The position numbers and the translations under genes are program-made. Under the pieces are notes generated by a model. That model worked only from the letters and a program-made list of their open reading frames with translations, did no database searches and was not told the DNA's origin. Below are positions 58,801 through 64,000 of a stretch of 64,000 nt of DNA, in pieces. Source of the stretch: Sophora flavescens (Eukaryota > Streptophyta > Magnoliopsida > Fabales > Fabaceae); the NCBI GenBank assembly GCA_030762895.1, contig CM061070.1:105983054-106047053 (forward strand). Reading direction: 5' to 3'. Numbering within the stretch: position 1 is the stretch's first letter; every line of letters starts with the position of its first letter.

Positions 58801-61638
58801 ATGAAATTGGTTCATTCATGTGTCCCACCACCAAGAAGTCTACCAAGAGTCGCTACTTGTTCATGCTTTATCTTTGCATCAACAATCACTCCCTGCCCTC
58901 GTCAGTCCTAAGTGTCATATGCCCACCAGCTTCCTCTTGATTCGTCCCCGAACTACACCGTACTAGGGGAGGTCTCGCTCTGATACCACGTACGTTTAAC
59001 ATCTCGGGCTGCTATTTGGATTGACGACTGTCCCCATAAACCTACACGAGTCATTTTAGCATCCTTTGTCATCACTCACATGCTTCCTAGTAAAACTTCC
59101 CAAGAGGTCACTTATCCCAGAATTGCTCGAAGTCAAGCAGCTTTTCTTTGGAGTTCAGAGGCCCCAAAAGAGAAGATGCTTCTTGTTGGTGTAGGTAGCA
59201 TTAATTAATTCTTTTAAGTTATCCTCATACTTGCACAGTCTCGGGATCCCCCCAACTGTATAGTCTCAGGTTTCCTCTTGTTCCTATGGAATCAATTCAT
59301 TCATTTTTTTCCTCCTCCTAGAAGCCACTCATTATCGATGCTTCATCTTTGCACCGGATGACCAACATTCTCCAACAAGAGATTAGTTTGAGAGCCCACT
59401 TGGAGAATGTTGGTTGTCGGGTGAGGAGAATGTTAGGAACCCAAAATTTTCGAAATTATTATTAGTTTTTTATTTATTGATTTTTTTAATTAAGTAGATT
59501 CCTATCTTAATTAGGACATTTATTTAACTATGATATTTTAAATTAATTTCCGATTGGGGTTACGGTTATATTGGTAATATGATTGTCAAAATCGCAATAT
59601 TTTTTTTAAGATAGGTAAAAATATCATTTATAGAGTACAGGAGGTACTCAGAACCCATTTAAAAGTAGAGGAAAACACAAAGAACACATATTATCCAAGA
59701 TGGAAGATTCTACTTCTCCTATTTTACAAGACAACTAATAGGATCTATACATCAATCGGAGAAGGAGCAAATACCACCATGTGAGCCAGCAATAAACCAA
59801 TTCCAAGAAACTACTTTCACTCTATTCATTGAGAGAATTGTGCAACATAGAGTTAGTGAGTCACACTCAAGAAGGATAAAGTTCACCAAATAGGAACACG
59901 ATAGTTCTCCCTTAATTGTTTTGAAACATAACTAGTTTATATATGTCATATTCAAGAATGATGGAAGGCTGCTCTTCAAAGAAAACAAAAAAAGTCTCTC
60001 AATTGGTTAGACAATAATATGATGATTTATTCCATTTGTAAGGTCTTCCATTTAAGTGGAAGATAACCAATTAACTGTGCCAAGGAAAAGAAAGAAAGTG
60101 TAATATGAATATCTTCGCTCTTGCAACTAGGCCATTATAGTTTTAAACTGGGTCTAAATCATTTGAAACTTGTAACAATGTGATATGTCATATTCATGTT
60201 ATTTCAACTCAAGCAAGATTGCTTCCAATAAAAAAAAAACTCAAGCAAGTATACTCAAACATAATTTAGAAGCCATTCGATATGTGAAATGTTTATATCC
60301 CACATTGACAAAAAATGGAGGTTGTGGTACTTAGCTCATAAGCCCCCTGGGTTCTCTTAACGAGTATAAGCCATAATTGATAGTTTGATACTCTTGTACA
60401 AAGCCTACCAATGCAAAAAAAGGTAACCTAGCTAGATAGAAGCGACCAAGGAACGAGCCATCTAGCTAGTACTTGAAGACTCTAGAGCATAAAACAATGT
60501 GTTAGGAATGGGTCGAACCAGAGAACAAACTAAAAAGATATCTGAGTGATGGTTCAATTGGTTTAGCTCGTGGTTAAACCATACGATTAATTAATAGATA
60601 AATAAATAAGTTATATTTTATATAAAAGGAGGGCGTACACCTTGTTTTAGTTTTTAACCTTGTGTAGGAATCTATCTTTTTGTCAAGTGAGTTGCTCTCT
60701 TCCTTGAACACCCTGTTGAAGCTAGCTACATCGAAGCTACGGGGGGGCATAGCATGTGCAACAAAGTGAATCTGCTAGCTGAGGGGTTACTATGAATTGA
60801 TACCCATCTTTTCAGCCTATTTTTTGGGGATACCACTTTAATGAAAGGCAAGCGTTATCAACTCCCAAAAAAAAAAGGTGTAAAAAAAAAACTCCCTCAA
60901 AAAAAAAAAAAAAAGAAAGAAAGAAAGAAGAAGAAAAAAATCAAGGCAAGCGCTCAACAGAAATCAATTATGAATGAATGTACTAACATTACGTAGAGCT
61001 CTAAAATGAATTGAACAATAGTTGTCATAAAAGAATCACTTTACTCAAAACACTAAATACAAAATGACTGCAAGAAAGTCATGTAACATGAGAAACTTTG
61101 GCAGAAGAAAAATTGAGAAACACACGAAGAACAAAAACAAAAAACGCGATACACAACACAACTATCAACAAAAACAGAAAAACATTTATACAAATTCACC
61201 ATTAAGACATTAACCAAACAAGGATGACCAATGCTACAACCATAGAATCCAAAAAAAACACAACGACAACATTACAAACCAACCCACAAGATTATATATA
61301 CAGAATTTCTCTCATTATTCCAACAAGAATTATATTAAAAAAAAAAGAATAAAATCATCAACATTGCACAAAAAATAAAAAGAAAAAATTATGATGATAT
61401 GTATTTGATAAAATCTACATTAGTCAAACAAACACAACCGATGAAGAAACATAAAAAAAAAAAAGAGAGAGAGAAGAGAAGACAAAGAAAAGACAGCACA
61501 CCCGCATGGATCACAGAGAAGAGACCAATATCCACTCATAAGCTGCCAGCCATATCTGACGGTGGCTGTCTCAGAATTGCAGTGCAAGCAGCGGATGATG
61601 AACTTGGTGTTGCGTCTGTACGAGGAAGCAGCAGCCAT
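43879..61638 (-). CDS. VAL/HSI2-like B3-domain transcriptional regulator, 9 exons, 382 aa
   Basis: The nine exons (minus strand) are 61,502–61,638; 56,125–56,206; 55,872–55,970; 55,474–55,540; 54,621–54,816; 54,374–54,473; 45,718–45,892; 45,132–45,208; 43,879–44,094. All introns are GT–AG and all junctions keep phase, giving 1,149 bp. Residues 17–99 form the VAL-type Cys/His finger (C17, C20, C42, C45, C55, H59, C68, C71, H76, C79, C96, C99; GTFCQTFHRETSGW, PLHTGCI, DFGGICC). Residues ~202–303 are a B3 DNA-binding domain (LFQKVLSPSD, GRLVIAKKDAE, RYWVNSKGRMYVLEGL, VKFYRIEPEGKLLMATKK). The tail has two KVYxRRK motifs (319–325, 352–358). VAL repressors bind RY-type DNA and silence seed-maturation genes. 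This protein is about half their usual length and shows no CW finger or EAR motif. Confidence 0.85.
44095..45131 (-). other. Intron 8 of the B3 gene
   Basis: GT–AG intron of about 1 kb. It has a poly-A run at about 44,615–44,633 and no recognised insertion. Confidence 0.75.
45132..45208 (-). CDS. B3 gene exon 8 (end of B3 domain)
   Basis: 77 bp between acceptor GTTTCAG|TA and donor AAG|GTATTG. It encodes VKFYRIEPEGKLLMATKK, the last strand of the B3 fold, then DDPPASK. Confidence 0.85.
45718..45892 (-). CDS. B3 gene exon 7 (core of B3 domain)
   Basis: 175 bp between acceptor GACCAG|GCT and donor AGAG|GTAAT. It encodes AYLPKLNEPKGVTLEVQD through RYWVNSKGRMYVLEGL, the most conserved B3 block. 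Confidence 0.9.
46980..47229. mobile_element. Small CACTA-like non-autonomous element
   Basis: About 250 bp with ends TACTACAAAAAAAA and TTTTTTTGTAGTG, i.e. CACTACAAA-type termini with one mismatch. Internal motifs TTTAGCGACCAA and GGTCGCTAAA repeat in both orientations, like subterminal transposase-binding repeats. No ORF. Confidence 0.65.
47868..49672. mobile_element. Foldback element F1 (long inverted arms)
   Basis: The left arm (47,868–48,505) and right arm (49,075–49,672) are inverted relative to each other. For example GGTGGTTATTACTAGAGTTG on the left has its reverse complement (with mismatches) near 49,580–49,610. Inversion continues weakly toward a centre near 48,770 (ACAATCATGG … CCATGATTGT). 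No transposase ORF is visible. A related but disrupted element F2 lies at 50,500–52,245. It resembles a MULE- or hAT-type foldback; the family is not settled. Confidence 0.6.
50650..51570 (+). mobile_element. Cassandra TRIM array 1, with 5S rRNA-like LTRs
   Basis: Order: 3' part of an internal domain (50,650–50,746), a full LTR (50,747–51,054), an internal domain (51,055–51,309), and a second LTR truncated at 51,570. PBS TGGTATCAGAGC is at 51,057–51,068, and the internal domain ends in a purine tract (AGGGGGAGGGAC). An 85 bp unit spanning the LTR end and PBS is duplicated (51,008 and 51,093). Cassandra elements are short non-autonomous retrotransposons with a 5S rRNA sequence in the LTR and no proteins. 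The unusual point is the partial head-to-tail array. Confidence 0.85.
50874..50960 (+). repeat. 5S rRNA-like segment in Cassandra LTR
   Basis: Contains the 5S core: GAACTCCACAGTTAAGC (A-box region) and AGGATGGGTGACCTCCTGGG (C-box, 50,931–50,950). These are the Pol III internal promoter elements of plant 5S genes with few changes. It is not a genuine 5S gene: it sits in an LTR with retroelement flanks and lacks normal 5S ends. A second, more diverged copy is at about 51,436–51,535. Confidence 0.85.
52635..52677. repeat. (TA)n microsatellite
   Basis: About 21 TA units in intron 6 of the B3 gene. Confidence 0.9.
53075..53245 (-). mobile_element. CACTA-type terminal fragment
   Basis: Read on the minus strand it starts CACTAGTGCAAAATATAC and has several ACATCGGTTTT / AAACCGATGT subterminal repeats in both orientations. 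These are typical of plant CACTA (En/Spm) ends. The other end and any transposase are absent. Confidence 0.55.
53274..53330. repeat. (TA)n microsatellite
   Basis: About 28 TA units, right after the CACTA end. It produces a spurious Ile/Tyr-repeat ORF. Confidence 0.9.
54374..54473 (-). CDS. B3 gene exon 6 (start of B3 domain)
   Basis: 100 bp between acceptor TTTAAG|CCTC and donor GAG|GTGAG. It encodes LNSTKTTLFQKVLSPSD and GRLVIAKKDAE, the first B3 strands. Confidence 0.85.
54621..54816 (-). CDS. B3 gene exon 5 (linker)
   Basis: 196 bp between acceptor TCTGCAG|TATC and donor GGAGA|GTATC. It encodes a Ser/Pro-rich linker (VSPETDVQLTSP … GLNPPVKKHSKVLG) without known motifs. The donor is not a strong consensus, but it keeps phase with exon 6. 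Confidence 0.75.
55474..55540 (-). CDS. B3 gene exon 4 (linker)
   Basis: 67 bp between TTTTAG|GCGG and donor GATAG|GTATTT. It encodes ADSAPLPVNDCFKNESYAEP. Phases fit exons 3 and 5. Confidence 0.75.
55768..55814. repeat. (TA)n microsatellite
   Basis: About 23 TA units in intron 3 of the B3 gene, adjacent to exon 3. It can be expected to vary between individuals. Confidence 0.9.
55872..55970 (-). CDS. B3 gene exon 3 (second half of Cys/His finger)
   Basis: 99 bp between TTGTCAG|CC and donor TTCAG|GTGAG. It encodes PLHTGCIMSRKDFVFMDFGG then ICCVDCKKKS, a close counterpart of the family block (…LHCGCIAS…DYGGVxCxxC). Confidence 0.9.
56125..56206 (-). CDS. B3 gene exon 2 (middle of Cys/His finger)
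   Basis: 82 bp between AATGTAG|CTC and donor AAAAG|GTAAG. It encodes SAYENGTFCQTFHRETSGW then SNCKKCQK, matching the family pattern SAYE…FCETFH…SGWREC. Confidence 0.9.
57010..57345 (-). pseudogene. Ty3/gypsy RT–RNase H relic
   Basis: Minus-strand translation recovers pieces of the RT end and start of RNase H: SQLEYLRHLIS, then VDKVEAMRQWS, then GLIGYYRRF.WDYGVLAKPL and MQLLEK. This order (EYLGH..S / KVEAM..W / G.TGYYRRFV..YG..A.PL..LLKK) is diagnostic of gypsy pol. Frameshifts and a small internal duplication show it is dead. No LTR is attached. Confidence 0.75.
57432..59303 (-). mobile_element. Cassandra TRIM array 2: four LTRs, three internal domains
   Basis: Four minus-strand LTRs at 57,432–57,772, 57,924–58,312, 58,471–58,818 and about 58,994–59,303, each about 310–390 bp, separated by internal domains of 150–180 bp. 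A partial internal domain continues to about 59,365. Each LTR holds a 5S rRNA-like core (reverse complement of GGTGACCTCCTGGGAAG, most clearly near 58,020–58,050 and 58,565–58,590). A PBS (TGATACCA on plus) is visible near 58,981. The LTRs have diverged from each other, and one has an internal duplication of GAAGATGCATCTT with GGAGTTCTTAAGTCATGGGC. It is a head-to-tail array of an otherwise single-unit element. Confidence 0.85.
59605..59760 (-). mobile_element. Possible LINE 3' end
   Basis: On the minus strand the sequence runs GGGTTCTGAGTACCTCCTG, then TACTCTATAAATGATA, and ends in an A-run (plus: TTTTTTTTAAGATAGG). This resembles 3' ends of plant L1-type LINEs. No ORF; the left and right limits are uncertain. 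Confidence 0.35.
59770..60779. other. Intron 1 sequence with no identified element
   Basis: AT-rich sequence. Motifs TATATCCCACATTGAC (60,295) and GAGTATAAGCC (60,361) suggest fragments of transposable elements, but nothing can be assigned. Confidence 0.4.
60780..60877 (+). mobile_element. Possible LINE 3' end with poly-A tail
   Basis: TTTTTTGGGGATACCACTTT, then AATGAAAGGCAAGCGTTATC and AACTCCC followed by an A-run. The pattern of a short GC-richer tail then poly-A resembles plant L1 3' ends. It abuts the left edge of the duplicated segment visible here (60,887). Confidence 0.4.
61502..61638 (-). CDS. B3 gene exon 1 (start codon, first Cys pairs)
   Basis: 137 bp ending GCGG|GTGTGC. It encodes MAAASSYRRNTKFIIRCLHC and later WSLLCDPC, and the split Gly codon joins exon 2 as GSAYE. 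The frame is open upstream to 61,782, so an N-terminal extension is possible, but family members start near the first Cys pair. Confidence 0.85.
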
Positions 61639-61780
61639 TTGAAGTTTTTGAGAGAGACAGACACAGAAGAAAAGACTTGTGAGAGAGACAGTGAATGAGA
61701 GTGAGTGACACAAACAAAGGACCTGACTTTTGTTTTTGATAAATATAACGTTCTCATGCTGACAGTACAAAGTATCAATC
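61639..61780 (-). promoter_or_regulatory. 5' leader and putative core promoter of the B3 gene
   Basis: Directly upstream of the ATG, the minus strand has a CT-rich leader (CTCTCTCACAAGTC, GTCTGTCTCTCTC) as in many plant 5' UTRs, then ATATTTATC-type AT sequence near 61,740. The same leader precedes the paralogous exon at 765–880. No TATA box stands out, so the start site cannot be fixed. Confidence 0.45.
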
Positions 61781-61971
61781 ATCGTTAACAGTGATCAATC
61801 TTCATGGAGTAACATGATGGCCAACCAATTTTATCATTTTATTATTCTAATATAGATGAAGTTAGATATGTTCCTCTACGTCCCATTTTTTTTTTCATCA
61901 TGTCTTCATCGGCAATCACAGTCCTATATTATGCATTCAAAAGTCATAATTTATTTTGACTTTAAAACATA

Positions 61972-62240
61972 TTCCCCCGGTCCTATATATAAGAAATAAA
62001 TGTGTATTTTTTTGTCCTAAATATAAGAAATATGTATCAATTTTGACAAATATTAAATATTAATTTTCAATTTTACCCTCATTTATAATAGGGTTTATAT
62101 TTACGATATCAAATTTCCATACAAGGGATATTTTTGTAAATTTATATGAATATTAATTACAATTAGCTTATTTCAATGCATTTTCTCGGTCTGTGTGTTT
62201 TAGGGTTTTGTTTCTTATATATAGGACGAGAGGGAGTATC
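61972..62240. mobile_element. Stowaway-like MITE (copy 2)
   Basis: Counterpart of 1,231–1,501, with termini TTCCCCCGGTCC and GAGAGGGAGTA. It lies about 350 bp upstream of the B3 start codon and may contribute promoter sequence. Confidence 0.6.
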
Positions 62241-63123
62241 ATAGGACTATGATCTTAGATATGGAGAAAGAATGAAGAGAAATTAGATGGAGAAAAATCC
62301 ATTTTCCGATGGGTCACTTTTTTTTTTAATGAGGATGTACGAGCCTGTCTATTATGAATAAAAAAAATATTTTGATATTCAATAATTTAGATATTATATT
62401 TTGGAGATTTTAGAGAAAAGCAGAAGTTGTTTTGTATTTGTTTATAATTATAAAAATTATTTTTAAAAATAATTAGTGATTTTAAGTATTTTGTTTTTTC
62501 AAAAGCTAATGAAAATGAAAGTAGTTTTTCATTTTAACCATAAAAATGATTTCATTTTCATTAAAAATGATTTTTTTTATTACAATTAAAGATGCTTTTT
62601 TACTTTAAAAAAAGTAAATTTTCATAAAATAATCTGTAATAAACACCCTCTGTACGAGGTCACGTGAAATATTCACAATTTAAAAATAATAACACCAATA
62701 CTAAAAAAACATATATTTATTCAATTTTTATAAAATCAGTCAAAATAAACAAATTTTTTTTATTATTTTCTAAATATATTGTGGATTACAATTTTAAAAA
62801 AATTCCATGTCAGTATAAATATATATATATAATAAATGTAAACACTTTAAATTAATATTTTTACTAATCCTTATTTAATAAGAAGTAAACTGTTAAATGT
62901 ATCACAACAACTTAAAAAATTAATACTTTTTTTTTTAAAATATTGATAAACATTTAATAAAAGGTAATGAATACTTTCCATCAATATCTAACTGAAAACG
63001 ATATACTTATTTAATTTTATAAAATAAGTCACAATAAACTAATTTTATTATTTTATAAATACACTGTTGATTAAAATTTAAATTTTTTCCATGTAAGCAT
63101 AAATATAGATAACAATATTAGCA

Positions 63124-63304
63124 TATGGTTGGTCCGAGTGGTAAGAAGCTCGGCCCCTTAAACAAGCAGTTAGGGGTTTAACTCCTAATTATTGTGTATG
63201 GAGAACACCTGATTGGGAGGAGACAATCCTTAAATGTCGTCTGGGTCCCCTGACGGAGATTAGTCACTAGTTACGAGGGTGACTACTTCGTACCAATAAC
63301 ATGA
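63124..63304 (+). mobile_element. tRNA-derived SINE-like element (copy 2)
   Basis: Counterpart of 2,395–2,575, with the same GTCCGAGTGGTAAGAAGCTC head and TAGGGGTTTAACTCC B-box-like motif. Confidence 0.55.
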
Positions 63305-63451
63305 TTATAAAAAAACTATAGATAAAAATATAAATATAACGATAAATAATTAAACATTTAATAAAAGGTAATGAATACTCTTTCATAAATATCTAAATAT
63401 AAATGCTATACCTTTTATTAAGAATTAAAAAATATTGAAAAGATATTATAC

Positions 63452-63600
63452 AAAGGATCTGTTTGGATTGACTTATCAACAGTTTATTCAAACTTATCTA
63501 CCGACAAAAATACTTACAAAATTATTTGGGAGAGTTTATTACAAGAGCTCATGACACTCCTATAAGCTATTTATAGCTTATTTTTACAAGCTCGGATGGC
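63452..63600. mobile_element. MITE-like fragment at right breakpoint (copy 2)
   Basis: Starts GGATCTGTTTGGATTGACTT and contains ATAAGCTATTTATAGCTTAT. Counterpart of 2,832–2,990; similarity between copies ends inside it. Confidence 0.4.
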
Positions 63601-63700
63601 TTATGACACTGCGTCTTGTCCTCACTTCCAGTCGGGTGGTCATGTCAAGTGGTCATTTGCTTTTCTTTTTTTATAACAATTTTCTTAAATAAATATATAA

Positions 63701-63721
63701 TAGTAATAATAATTATTATTA

Positions 63722-63752
<31 letters not shown>
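63701..63752. repeat. (ATT)n microsatellite
   Basis: About 15 ATT units, slightly interrupted. It gives a spurious poly-Ile ORF. The remainder to 64,000 is AT-rich with no recognised feature. Confidence 0.9.
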
Positions 63753-64000
63753 ACGACTCCACCACCCTTCTATGCTTTTTCTTCCATTTAATTTTATGCC
63801 ACTTCATGTTAGTAGTTTGGACAATTCTTTATCAATACCAATTGTCCATAATAACTGTGTTATGGTGATTGGAGAATTTTTAATTTTTAACAACTATTTG
63901 TTTCATGGTATTTTTTTATTTTTTTTGGTAACAATTTTTTTTGGTAACATTTTTAATTATTGATTGATTCTTAATAATTTATAATTTTTAAAAATATAAA

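Larger units (their letters stand above)
56207..61501 (-). other. Intron 1 of the B3 gene, 5.3 kb, TE-filled
   Basis: GT–AG intron. It holds a gypsy pol relic (57,010–57,345), a four-LTR Cassandra array (57,432–59,303) and possible LINE tails (59,605–59,760; 60,780–60,877). Its 5' end (from 60,887) lies in the segmental duplication. The stretch 56,690–56,890 has GC-rich TGCGACCG-type motifs that I cannot classify. Confidence 0.75.
60887..63596. repeat. Segmental duplication, copy 2
   Basis: Direct-orientation counterpart of 1–2,972. It covers the end of intron 1, exon 1, 5' leader and promoter of the B3 gene. It lacks the SINE and some AT-rich sequence present in copy 1. Similarity ends inside the MITE-like segment at about 63,596. 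Confidence 0.9.

Noticed and set aside
50874..59303. 5S rRNA genes
   Set aside because: The 5S-like cores sit inside Cassandra LTRs with PBS and internal domains, and they lack proper 5S termini, so they were annotated as parts of retroelements.
1..64000. Bacterial or phage-type system (operons, toxin–antitoxin, defence islands)
   Set aside because: Introns, LTR retrotransposons, MITEs and a plant B3 protein identify the window as plant nuclear DNA, and no prokaryotic-type gene cluster is present.

Overview
The window looks like nuclear DNA of a flowering plant, most likely a legume. It is AT-rich, has split genes with GT–AG introns, and is packed with plant-type transposable elements: SIRE-like Ty1/copia, Ogre/Tat-like and Athila-like Ty3/gypsy, Cassandra TRIMs carrying 5S rRNA-like sequence, CACTA and Stowaway-type MITEs, and tRNA-derived SINEs. 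The species assignment is inference. No bacterial features are present.

Only one host gene is well supported. It is a VAL/HSI2-type B3-domain regulator on the minus strand at 43,879–61,638. I resolved it into nine exons that join in phase to give a predicted 382 aa protein: an N-terminal Cys/His zinc-finger module, a linker, a B3 domain, and a basic tail with two KVYxRRK repeats. A second copy of exon 1, its donor site, its 5' leader and its upstream region lies at 1–2,972 on the same strand. The gene is therefore duplicated in direct orientation about 61 kb apart, and the body of the other paralogue lies left of the window.

Layout. 1–2,972: first copy of the duplicated gene start and upstream region, with SINEs and MITEs. 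3,000–4,500: a GCGCC-motif repeat followed by an AT-rich foldback. 4,505–41,294: a nested retrotransposon block. A SIRE-like copia array holds a gypsy-type insertion G (TSD CTATA) in its RNase H. G holds a non-autonomous Athila-like element A (TSD GTTAC). One LTR of A holds a sister element B (TSD CGGGG). Separately, the LTR of the copia array holds an 11.6 kb Tat/Ogre-like element E (TSD TCGGC) that codes only for gag. The block ends in a partly duplicated copia gag, a gypsy-type LTR and an oppositely oriented copia relic. 41,295–43,877: 3' flank with a possible decayed gene. 43,879–61,638: the B3 gene, with introns inflated by foldback elements, CACTA ends, a gypsy pol relic and two tandem Cassandra arrays. 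60,887–63,596: second copy of the duplicated segment. 63,597–64,000: AT-rich flank with an ATT microsatellite.

The most unusual items are: the A/B family, where two copies keep an intact, unrecognised 217–221 aa ORF in the gag position and carry GC-rich palindromic minisatellites in their LTRs; the head-to-tail Cassandra arrays (four LTRs in one intron) carrying 5S-like promoters; the Tat/Ogre-like gag-only element with two satellite-like arrays; and the B3 gene duplication with its TE-loaded introns.
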